Source: DATGYC01 sp035298385
GTDB lineage: Bacteria; Bacillota; Sulfobacillia; Symbiobacteriales; Symbiobacteriaceae
Length of the DNA: 8,263 nt
Assembly: GCA_035298385.1 (NCBI GenBank)
Contig: DATGYC010000219.1
Location: 1 to 8,263 of the forward strand
Reading direction: 5' to 3'
This document shows, one piece after another, positions 1-5,445 of the stretch; the first letter of the stretch is position 1; each line of letters begins with the position of its first letter. The notes under the pieces are model-generated. The model was given only the letters and a program-made list of their open reading frames with translations. It was not told the DNA's origin and did no database searches. A program made the translations under genes and the position numbers.

Positions 1-1
1 T

Positions 2-23
2 GGGGCGCCCGCCTCTCGTTTTT
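2..23 (+). terminator. Possible terminator of a gene left of the window
   Basis: A short GC hairpin (GGGGC at 2-6, loop 7-10, GCCTC at 11-15, one G-U pair) is followed closely by TTTTT at 19-23 on the plus strand. This would end a rightward gene lying outside the window and converging on the permease. The stem may continue left of base 1, so its true strength cannot be judged. Its layout resembles the better terminator after dacF (GC stem, a few bases, then a T-run). Confidence 0.35.
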
Positions 24-52
24 GGTCGGACAGGTCACCACATAGACCAGCG

Positions 53-1603
53 CTAACCAACCCGCTCCCAGCGTCGGACCATCAGCCGGACGCCAAAGAG
101 GAGAAGGAGCATCGGTAGCCCGATCCCTACGAGCGCCTGTACGAACCCAGGCACAGCGAAGGGCACCCCTGGTAGCCCGGCCCCAATGGCGATCGGTAGC
201 GCCATGCAAAGGATCAGCGCCACGATCCGGAAGATCGAGTACCAGGCGTTCGTGTTGCCCATCGGGGTGCCGTCCGGGGTGGTCTGCCCGCCGGTCTCCT
301 CCTCCGGCGCCTCCGAGGCAGTCGCCGCTGCAGCGCCGAAGCCGCCCAGAATCGCTGCCAGCATCCCCGCAGCCGCCCAGGCGCCCACGCCCAGAGCCGG
401 ACCCACGCCCAGATGGGCCGCGAGGGCACCAGCGAGCGTCGATAGGGTGACTAGAATGACCGAGGGCCCGAAGAGCGAGATGAGCTTGGCGATGATCAAG
501 TGGCGGACCGGCGTGCCGGTGACTCGGTAGAGGAAGATCGTCTTCCGCTCGTTGTCAAAGACCCGAACGACCCACTCGCCAAAGCCCATGAACCAGGCGA
601 AGAGGGCGAGGCCACCGACGTAGAGGACGATATCGGTCGCGGGGCGCCCGGCCATCGAGCGGCCGGCGAACCACGTCCCGACGGCACCAGCGGCGAAGGT
701 GACCAACTGGATACGGAAGACCTTGGAGCGGGAGAGTTGTAGCCACTCGCGCGAGAGGACCGCCCGGTAGATCGGGTGGCGCAGCGGCAGCCAGAAGGAG
801 CGGGCGCTGCGGGAGACGTCCTGCTCGTTCAGCTCGATCACCTGGTAGAGCCCGGCCCGGTAGAGCCGTTCGATCCAGGCCGGCGCCAGGAGGGAGGCCA
901 GGAACAGAATCAGGCCCGGCAAGCCAGCGAGCAGGACGAGGAGGCCCATCACGCTCTGCCGGTACTCACGCATCGTTGTCGAGAGGGCGCTGACCGTGCC
1001 GCCAGAGGCGAGGTAGATCACGATCCAGGTGACGAGGCCGAGGCTGCCGATCCCGAGGAGGGTGGCGCCATTGCGCATCGTCTTGGGCGAGTAGCGCCCC
1101 CAGACGGTCAGGATCAAGAGACCCGCTAGGTGGGCGAGCATGCCCGAGAGCAGGCCGACGCCCGCCAAGAGGAGAGCGACAAGGGGACGGGAGGCGCCGG
1201 GAAGGGCGCCCGAATAGACCCAGCCCCAGAGCAGACAGGCGAGCATCCGGCTCGGCACGGACTGTAACGCCCGGCCCAGGATCACCCCGATCGGACGAAT
1301 CGGGGTGATCTGGAAGAGCGGGACCAGGATGCCGCGGTAGAGTTGCATCTGCCCCGACGTAAAGCCGTTCATCAGGCCGAACCAGGCCATCTGCAGGCCG
1401 ATTAGGACAGCTAAGCCTAGGATGCCCTGCCGGGGATCAATGTTCAGCATCGGCGTGCGCCGGGAGATGAACAGGAAGAAGAGCGCCTGGATAACGATCC
1501 AGATCAGCCCGATCTTCAGCTTGGAGAAGCGGATCGTCTGGTTCCAAGTGGCCCGCCACATGGTCGTGGCGATCGACCAGGCAAGGCGGAGCGACTCAGC
1601 CAA
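53..1603 (-). CDS. ABC exporter permease, polytopic membrane subunit
   Basis: Predicted membrane subunit (516 residues) of an ABC-2-like exporter; substrate unknown. Hydrophobic stretches lie at about residues 31-46, 59-79, 119-133, 140-166, 181-199, 219-240, 298-314, 326-346, 369-398, 406-428, 457-475 and 484-508, giving roughly ten to twelve membrane segments in two halves. The halves are joined by a hydrophilic region (about 241-297). An acidic, Gly/Thr-rich loop sits at 430-452. No ATP-binding motif or signal peptide is present, so ATP hydrolysis must come from the partner encoded just upstream. The start is TTG: it lies inside the last codons of the ATPase gene, whose TGA stop falls at 1598-1596, giving an 8-base overlap typical of translational coupling. 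The role as permease is inferred from topology and the ATPase partner. A drug, peptide or lipid exporter are all possible, and I see no motif that chooses between them. Confidence 0.82.
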   Translation of the reverse strand: MAESLRLAWSIATTMWRATWNQTIRFSKLKIGLIWIVIQALFFLFISRRTPMLNIDPRQGILGLAVLIGLQMAWFGLMNGFTSGQMQLYRGILVPLFQITPIRPIGVILGRALQSVPSRMLACLLWGWVYSGALPGASRPLVALLLAGVGLLSGMLAHLAGLLILTVWGRYSPKTMRNGATLLGIGSLGLVTWIVIYLASGGTVSALSTTMREYRQSVMGLLVLLAGLPGLILFLASLLAPAWIERLYRAGLYQVIELNEQDVSRSARSFWLPLRHPIYRAVLSREWLQLSRSKVFRIQLVTFAAGAVGTWFAGRSMAGRPATDIVLYVGGLALFAWFMGFGEWVVRVFDNERKTIFLYRVTGTPVRHLIIAKLISLFGPSVILVTLSTLAGALAAHLGVGPALGVGAWAAAGMLAAILGGFGAAAATASEAPEEETGGQTTPDGTPMGNTNAWYSIFRIVALILCMALPIAIGAGLPGVPFAVPGFVQALVGIGLPMLLLLFGVRLMVRRWERVG

Positions 1604-2369
1604 TGACGCCAGCCTCCTCGCGCTCGAGCTGCTCGCCGGTGAAGTGGAGGAAGAGCTCCTCCAGATGCGCCTCGGGGCGCCCCGCCAGCGCCTGCAGCTC
1701 GGCCATCGTTCCCTCGGCCACGATCTGACCCTTGTGGATCAGCCCGATCCGGTCCGCCATCTCCTCCGGAATCGAGAGGATGTGCGTCGTTAGGAAGACC
1801 GCAGTGCCACTCTGCTTGGCCAGCGAGACGACCAGATCCTTCACCTCGCGCGCCGCCCGGGCGTCCAAGCCGTTGGTTACCTCGTCCAGCAGGAGGACGG
1901 GCGGCCGATTGAGCAGGGCGGTGGCGATCGCCATCTTGCGCTTCATGCCGAGCGAGAAGTCCCGAATCAGCTTGTCTGCCGCCTGGGTCAGTCCGAGGAA
2001 GCGCAACAGCTCCTGGGTCCGCTCCTTACCCTCGGCGCGGGGCAGGCTGTAGAGATCAGCCATGAACCAGAGGAACTCTTGAGCGGTCAGGAGCTCGTGC
2101 AGGATCGGCGTGTCAGGGACGTAACCGATCAGGCGCTTGGCCTGAGCAGGCTGCTTCCAGACGTCATGGCCGAGGATCTCGACCCGGCCGTCCGTGGGCG
2201 GGAGGATGCCGACCATCATCTTCATGGTCGTGGTCTTGCCGGCACCGTTCGCACCAAGGAAGGAGTAGATCTCGCCAGGGCGGACCGAGACGTTCAGCCC
2301 GCGGACAGCTTCGAAGTCGCCATAGGTCTTGCGTAGGTCGTGGAGCAGAATTGCGGGCGCGTCAGCCAT
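1596..2369 (-). CDS. ABC transporter ATP-binding protein
   Basis: Cytoplasmic ATPase of 257 residues that should power the adjacent permease. In order it shows Walker A GANGAGKTT (39-47), the ABC signature FSLGMKRK (138-145), Walker B PVLLLDE (157-163) with catalytic Glu163, the D-loop GLD (167-169) and the switch histidine in TTH (196). The MKRK signature and the short C-terminal extension (about 225-257) fit the DrrA/NatA/CcmA-like class that pairs with ABC-2 permeases. One oddity is that the residue after the Walker B Asp-Glu is Val (DEVTNGLD), where this family usually has Pro. The ATG start is backed by AAGGAGGCG about 7 bases upstream. It is the first gene of a leftward two-gene operon, divergent from the sporulation genes; no sequence feature links it functionally to sporulation. 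Confidence 0.93.
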   Translation of the reverse strand: MADAPAILLHDLRKTYGDFEAVRGLNVSVRPGEIYSFLGANGAGKTTTMKMMVGILPPTDGRVEILGHDVWKQPAQAKRLIGYVPDTPILHELLTAQEFLWFMADLYSLPRAEGKERTQELLRFLGLTQAADKLIRDFSLGMKRKMAIATALLNRPPVLLLDEVTNGLDARAAREVKDLVVSLAKQSGTAVFLTTHILSIPEEMADRIGLIHKGQIVAEGTMAELQALAGRPEAHLEELFLHFTGEQLEREEAGVIG

Positions 2370-2420
2370 GCGCCTTCGCCTCCTTCAGCTAACTGGGACA
2401 AAAAATCGCCTTCCTTATGA

Positions 2421-2451
2421 CGGGCGCCGACGGTCCTCAGGTGCGCGCCCG
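2421..2451. repeat. 7-bp inverted repeat in the divergent intergenic region
   Basis: CGGGCGC at 2421-2427 is mirrored by GCGCCCG at 2445-2451, with a 17-base gap holding a smaller palindrome CCTCAGG (2435-2441). It lies between the ABC operon and the rightward genes. No T-run follows on either strand, so it is more likely an operator or a chance GC repeat than a terminator. GC-rich DNA produces such repeats often. Confidence 0.3.
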
Positions 2452-2478
2452 ATGACCCAAAAATCTCGTCGTGCGCAT

Positions 2479-2507
2479 GGGTAGTTCATGGAAACGAGGG
2501 CATGATA
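2479..2507 (+). promoter_or_regulatory. Candidate sigma-F/sigma-G type promoter for the secreted protein and dacF
   Basis: CATGATA at 2501-2507 matches the forespore -10 pattern CATnnTA completely. Exactly 17 bases upstream is GGGTA (2479-2483), a poor match to the -35 pattern GHATR/GYWTA. B. subtilis dacF is known to be forespore-expressed, which makes the -10 match more meaningful. The -35 is weak, so this remains a candidate. The predicted start would leave a leader of about 25-30 bases before the ATG at 2542. Confidence 0.35.
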
Positions 2508-2541
2508 GGGCTTCGAAGAGCGTTGTTAGGAGGCATGATCC

Positions 2542-3057
2542 ATGAAGTCCCATCTGTGTACACGTGGTATTAGTCTGGCCCTACTTGCTGTGCTCGCCAT
2601 GCCGAGCGCGGCGCTGGCAGAGCCGGGGAGCCTAACCCGTACCGAGGAGCAGACCACCGCCACCGAGATCCGTGGGCACGAACACCAAGCGCCGGTGCAG
2701 CAGGCTCCAGCGCAGGAGGCGCCAGCCCGGCAGGCCCCGCCGCCTGCCCCGACGCCTGCCCCGGCTCCCATGCCGGCACCTATGCCAGCCCCCGCTCCGC
2801 CGCCGCCACCCGCCCAGCAGGAGCCCGCCCAGGAGCAGGTCCCCCCGCCCGCCCCGGCGCCCGCTCCCATCCCGGCCCCGGCCCCGCCTCCGCCCCAGCA
2901 GGCTCCAGCCCAGGAGGTCAAGCCGGAGGCGCCCAAGCGGGTCCGTAAGTGGGGCTTCCTGCGGCTCCGCCGGCGTGAGAGCGGCGAGATCCAGGGCACC
3001 GAGCAGGGCGGCGGTGGCGGTTGCGGCGGGCGCCCGTGCGGCAACGGTAGGCGGTAG
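2542..3057 (+). CDS. Secreted Pro/Ala/Gln-rich protein of unknown function
   Basis: I do not recognise this 171-residue protein. Residues 1-26 form a signal peptide: basic start, hydrophobic core around ISLALLAVLAM, and an AxA-type cleavage site ALA before EPG. After an acidic/Thr stretch (27-48) comes an extended domain of Pro, Ala and Gln (about 50-131) rich in PAP and PPPP runs, then a strongly basic segment KRVRKWGFLRLRRR (132-145). A Gly-rich tail (156-171) carries two cysteines at 161 and 166. Such Pro/Ala domains form stiff extended linkers, and the basic patch could bind wall polymer, membrane or nucleic acid. The start has a full AGGAGG (2528-2533) eight bases upstream. It ends 27 bases before dacF with no terminator between, so the two are probably co-transcribed and may act in the same extracytoplasmic space. 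No catalytic motif is visible. Low complexity makes homology claims unreliable. Confidence 0.72.
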   Translation: MKSHLCTRGISLALLAVLAMPSAALAEPGSLTRTEEQTTATEIRGHEHQAPVQQAPAQEAPARQAPPPAPTPAPAPMPAPMPAPAPPPPPAQQEPAQEQVPPPAPAPAPIPAPAPPPPQQAPAQEVKPEAPKRVRKWGFLRLRRRESGEIQGTEQGGGGGCGGRPCGNGRR

Positions 3058-3084
3058 CCAACCAAAGGCAAGGAGGCAGAACCT

Positions 3085-4416
3085 ATGCGCGCTACCCCTC
3101 TCCTACGCGGCTGCATCGCCGCCCTGATCCTCGTTGCCTCCCTGCCTGGAGGGGCTCTGGCAAGCCCTTCCGTCCGGGCGGCTGATCCGGCTGGATCGGT
3201 CGCCCAGATCGGGGCGGCACCCGAGCCCATGAGCAAGCAGGAGCGAGCCCCGGGTGGACCACCGCCCGAACCGCCCTTCACCCTGGTCCGGCCGACGACC
3301 AAGCCCGTCACCCCCGGCACCGCCGAGACGGACCCCGTCAAGCTGACATCGCCCTCAGCGATCCTGGTCGATGCGCAGTCGGGGAAGGTCCTCTATGAGC
3401 GGAACAGCCACGAGCGGCGGGCGCCCGCCTCGGTGACGAAGGTGATGACCTTGGTGATCGCCTTCGACTGCATCCGGGAGGGCAAGTGCAAGCTGGACGA
3501 CAAGATCACCATCTCCGACGAGGCGGCTGCGCAGGTCGGCACGATCATCTTTGCCGATACCGGCGAACAGTTCACCCTGCGGGAACTCCTGCTCTCGATC
3601 GCCGTCGGGTCGGCCAACGACGCCTCGATTGCGGTGGCGGAGCACGTGGCCGGCACCGAGCAGGGCTTCGTCAACCTGATGAACCAGCGGGCCCAGGATC
3701 TCGGGTTGAAGGATACCCACTTTGCCAACCCGACCGGGCTGACGGCGGATGGGCACCTGACCTCCGCCCACGATCTGGCGATGATCTCCCGCTACGCCTC
3801 GCTCAACTACCCCGAGTTGATGAAGCTGACCGCCGTCTATGATGCGAAGCTGAACGTGCCCTGGCGGAAGAACGGTCCGACCTTCCAGCTCTGGAACAAC
3901 AACAAGCTCCTGACCTGGTATGAGGGCGCCGACGGCATGAAGACTGGCTGGACACAGGCCGCTGGCTACTGCCTGGCGGCGACGGCCCAGCGCAGCGGAG
4001 TCCGGATGATCTCGGTCGTCATGGGCGCTGCTGACCCGAAGGTCCGTAACGCCGAGGCCGCCCGCCTGCTCGATTGGGGCTTTGCCAACTACACGGTCGT
4101 CCAGGTCGCACCGGCAGGTCAGTCTGTGGGCAAGGTCCCTGTGATGCGCGGTGAGATCGACCAGATCGACGCCGTCCCGACGATTCCGTTCGGGGTCTCG
4201 GTCCCGAAGGGGCGAAAGGGGCAGATCAGCCATCAGGTCCAGTTGAAGGAGCAGGTGGTCGCCCCAATCAAGGCGGGCGATCCCGTGGGTGAGATCATCG
4301 CTTTGGTCGACGGAAAGGAGGCTGCCCGGGCGCCCTTGGTCGCCAAGGTCGACGTCCCGGTCGCCACCTACTGGAAGTCGGTGATCAAGATCCTGCTGCA
4401 CATGCTCAAGGTCTAA
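3085..4416 (+). CDS. dacF: D-alanyl-D-alanine carboxypeptidase, DacF-like (peptidase S11)
   Basis: Exported penicillin-binding protein that removes the terminal D-Ala from peptidoglycan pentapeptides, limiting cross-linking; DacF acts in spore peptidoglycan. The 443 residues show a signal peptide (1-26, cleavage after GGALA), a Pro/Glu-rich linker (27-83), and the S11 catalytic domain (about 84-335). That domain has nucleophile Ser116 in SVTK (116-119), SAN (176-178) and KTG (286-288). A PBP5-like C-terminal domain follows (about 336-427), then an amphipathic tail YWKSVIKILLHMLKV that should anchor the protein to the membrane. All three active-site motifs are intact. It is longer than typical DacF (about 390 residues), mostly because of the linker. 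The start has AGGAGG at 3071-3076, eight bases upstream. The position directly before spoIIAA matches the B. subtilis order and supports DacF over the paralogous DacA/DacB. A terminator follows immediately. Confidence 0.93.
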   Translation: MRATPLLRGCIAALILVASLPGGALASPSVRAADPAGSVAQIGAAPEPMSKQERAPGGPPPEPPFTLVRPTTKPVTPGTAETDPVKLTSPSAILVDAQSGKVLYERNSHERRAPASVTKVMTLVIAFDCIREGKCKLDDKITISDEAAAQVGTIIFADTGEQFTLRELLLSIAVGSANDASIAVAEHVAGTEQGFVNLMNQRAQDLGLKDTHFANPTGLTADGHLTSAHDLAMISRYASLNYPELMKLTAVYDAKLNVPWRKNGPTFQLWNNNKLLTWYEGADGMKTGWTQAAGYCLAATAQRSGVRMISVVMGAADPKVRNAEAARLLDWGFANYTVVQVAPAGQSVGKVPVMRGEIDQIDAVPTIPFGVSVPKGRKGQISHQVQLKEQVVAPIKAGDPVGEIIALVDGKEAARAPLVAKVDVPVATYWKSVIKILLHMLKV

Positions 4417-4420
4417 GGAC

Positions 4421-4457
4421 GGCGGGGCCCGCTTGCGGGCCTCGCTTTCCCGTTTTT
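4421..4457 (+). terminator. Intrinsic terminator after dacF
   Basis: An 11-bp stem (4421-4431 with 4436-4446, two G-U pairs, otherwise G-C) closes the four-base loop CTTG. It is followed by TTTCCCG and then TTTTT at 4453-4457. It begins four bases after the dacF stop codon. It should separate dacF from the spoIIA operon or at least reduce read-through. In B. subtilis some spoIIA transcription starts upstream of dacF, so partial read-through remains possible. Confidence 0.8.
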
Positions 4458-4467
4458 CGTCGATCAT

Positions 4468-4494
4468 TGGCGAACGATTTTCGCGAAAGTCGAA
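4468..4494 (+). promoter_or_regulatory. Cluster of Spo0A-box-like sequences upstream of spoIIAA
   Basis: TGGCGAA at 4468-4474 matches the Spo0A box TGNCGAA exactly. TCGCGAA (4481-4487) and AGTCGAA (4488-4494) each differ at one position, and TTCGTCG (4456-4462) is a one-mismatch reverse box. In B. subtilis phosphorylated Spo0A activates spoIIA from boxes at this place, so position and clustering support the call. A single exact 7-mer is expected by chance several times in 8 kb; another occurs inside lysA. Confidence 0.45.
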
Positions 4495-4501
4495 ATGATT
4501 T
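4472..4501 (+). promoter_or_regulatory. Weak candidate sigma-H promoter of the spoIIA operon
   Basis: GAACGATTT (4472-4480) matches the sigma-H -35 pattern RnAGGAWWW with one mismatch. Twelve bases later AAATGATTT (4493-4501) fits the -10 pattern RnnGAATWW only partly (two mismatches in GAAT). Sigma-H transcribes spoIIA in B. subtilis, and this is the best candidate I could find between the dacF terminator and spoIIAA. It overlaps the Spo0A-box-like sites. Confidence 0.22.
4475..4492. repeat. 18-bp near-perfect palindrome upstream of spoIIAA
   Basis: CGATTTTCG (4475-4483) abuts its near inverse CGAAAGTCG (4484-4492) with one mismatched pair. An outer pair, ATCATT (4463-4468) and AATGAT (4494-4499), surrounds it asymmetrically. 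The centre has no spacer, so it is a DNA-binding-site type dyad, not a hairpin. It overlaps the Spo0A-box-like cluster and could be an operator. Confidence 0.45.
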
Positions 4502-4540
4502 GGCGGGATCGCTGGCGTATTTCCATCTTTGACCATCTGA

Positions 4541-4579
4541 GCCGGAGGGATCATCCGATCATGGAAGCCGGAGGGATCA
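4541..4579 (+). repeat. Direct repeat duplicating the ribosome binding site of spoIIAA
   Basis: GCCGGAGGGATCA occurs at 4541-4553 and again at 4567-4579, with starts 26 bases apart. Each copy contains GGAGGG. The second copy (GGAGGG 4570-4575) lies eight bases before the GTG of spoIIAA and fixes that start. The first copy (4544-4549) lies eleven bases before an out-of-frame ATG at 4561. Confidence 0.85.
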
Positions 4580-4608
4580 AACGGTGGAGTATGAACGATT
4601 TGGCCTGA
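4561..4608 (+). other. Possible 15-codon leader ORF overlapping the start of spoIIAA
   Basis: ATG at 4561 opens a 15-codon frame (MEAGGIKRWSMNDLA) that ends with TGA at 4606-4608, 25 bases inside spoIIAA and in another frame. It is served by the first copy of the duplicated GGAGGG. It could couple or limit translation of spoIIAA. There is no direct evidence that it is translated, and the 11-base spacing is longer than ideal. Confidence 0.22.
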
Positions 4609-4913
4609 CCCTGATGCTGCGGCCGTCCGGCGAATTAGACCTCGTCGCGGCGGACCAGCTCCGCCAGGTGGCGGATGACCTGCTCGCCAGAGGGCGGATT
4701 CAGCACCTCTACGTCAACCTGGAGCGGGTTGAGTTCCTTGATTCGTCCTTCCTGGGCGCCCTGCTCGGCCGGTATCGCAAGGTGGCCGCCGCCGGCGGGC
4801 GAATGGGGCTGATCCGGGTCCCAGCGTCGATGCGCCCATTCCTGGAAGCCGCGGGCCTCTTCCGGGTGTTGGCGGAGTATGAGTCCGAGTTGCAGGCCCT
4901 AACTGCGAGCTAG
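4584..4913 (+). CDS. spoIIAA: Anti-sigma F factor antagonist SpoIIAA
   Basis: Cytoplasmic STAS-domain protein of 109 residues, close to the usual 115-117. Unphosphorylated SpoIIAA binds SpoIIAB and frees sigma-F; SpoIIAB inactivates it by phosphorylating one serine, and SpoIIE reverses this. Visible features are GELDL (16-20), the beta-strand HLYVNLERVEF, the phosphorylation loop DSSFLG (53-58) with the probable acceptor Ser55, and the helix LLGRYRKV. The start is GTG, fixed by GGAGGG eight bases upstream. Phe56 stands where the family almost always has Gly (DSSG), right after the acceptor serine; neighbouring residues are conserved and there is no frameshift. It is the first gene of the spoIIA operon, with spoIIAB 22 bases downstream. 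The neighbours make SpoIIAA far more likely than RsbV, a paralogue with the same fold. Confidence 0.95.
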   Translation: MEYERFGLTLMLRPSGELDLVAADQLRQVADDLLARGRIQHLYVNLERVEFLDSSFLGALLGRYRKVAAAGGRMGLIRVPASMRPFLEAAGLFRVLAEYESELQALTAS

Positions 4914-4935
4914 TGGAGAAGGAGGGAGCGGCCTC

Positions 4936-5439
4936 ATGTTGGAGCGGAATCAGGTGGCCCTGGAGTTTGCAGCGATCCCGGAGAACGTCGGGGTCTCGCG
5001 TCTCTTAGTCGCAACCCTGGCCGGCCAGGCGGGCTTTACGATCGCCGAGATCGATGAGGTGAAGCTGGCCGTCTCAGAGGCGGTGACCAACGCGGTGGTC
5101 CACGGGTACAACGTCGTCGGGGCAGATCCCCGCGAACCGGGCGAGTTTAGCGCCGCAGGGGATCTCCGCCAACCGGCTGAGAAGCAGGTCCGGGTCGAGG
5201 TCGGCGTCGAGGCCGGGCTCCTGACCGTCGCCGTGATCGATCAAGGGCGGGGGATGGAGGACGTCGCCTGGGCGATGCAGCCAGCCGTCTCCTCGGACCC
5301 GGAGCGAATGGGGCTTGGCTTCGCCTTTATGCAGTCCCACATGGACAGCCTCGCGGTCGACTCCGCCCCCGGACAGGGGACGCGTGTGACGATGACCAAG
5401 CGAGCCGGAGGCCGAATCGCACAGGCCGCCGCCAACTAA
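4936..5439 (+). CDS. spoIIAB: Anti-sigma F factor and serine kinase SpoIIAB
   Basis: GHKL-fold protein that sequesters sigma-F in the predivisional cell and mother cell and phosphorylates SpoIIAA using ATP. The N-box SEAVTNAVVHGY holds catalytic Glu48 and Mg-binding Asn52, the G1 box is DQGRG (102-106), the G2 box MGLGF (125-129), and GQGT (146-149) closes the ATP site. Arg22 in the N-terminal helix corresponds to the arginine known to matter for sigma-F contact. The protein has 167 residues against about 140-148 usually. Most of the excess is a Gly/Pro/acidic insertion at about 60-82, between the N-box helix and the next beta-strand. A Shine-Dalgarno AAGGAGGG (about 4919-4926) precedes the ATG. 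Its stop is six bases before sigF, as expected for a tightly coupled operon. Confidence 0.95.
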   Translation: MLERNQVALEFAAIPENVGVSRLLVATLAGQAGFTIAEIDEVKLAVSEAVTNAVVHGYNVVGADPREPGEFSAAGDLRQPAEKQVRVEVGVEAGLLTVAVIDQGRGMEDVAWAMQPAVSSDPERMGLGFAFMQSHMDSLAVDSAPGQGTRVTMTKRAGGRIAQAAAN

Positions 5440-5445
5440 CCGCCC

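Noticed and set aside
776..1129. Plus-strand frame opposite the ABC permease
   Set aside because: Composition is Glu/Asp/Arg/Gln-rich without motif or plausible ribosome binding site; the opposite strand encodes regular membrane segments.
2370..2470. Promoter for the leftward ABC operon
   Set aside because: On the minus strand I see an ATAAG-like patch but no -35 at the right distance for sigma-A or sigma-E, so no call is made.
2700..2930. Repeat array or CRISPR-like structure in the CCAGCC/GCCCCG-rich stretch
   Set aside because: The repetition is irregular, follows codon phase and encodes Pro/Ala/Gln; there are no constant-length repeats with unique spacers.
2526..3341. Minus-strand open frame (271 codons) opposite the Pro-rich protein and the start of dacF
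   Set aside because: The translation is Gly/Ala repeats mirrored from the Pro/Ala codons; the sense frame has a signal peptide and a strong ribosome binding site, this one has neither.
4531..4553. Sigma-A promoter with TTGACC before spoIIAA
   Set aside because: TTGACC is present but no acceptable -10 hexamer lies 16-18 bases downstream.
3355..4554. Long minus-strand open frame (399 codons) opposite dacF
   Set aside because: It lies antisense to dacF, whose motifs are intact, and its translation is rich in Arg, Asp, His and Gln without any family motif. GC-rich codon bias produces such mirror frames.
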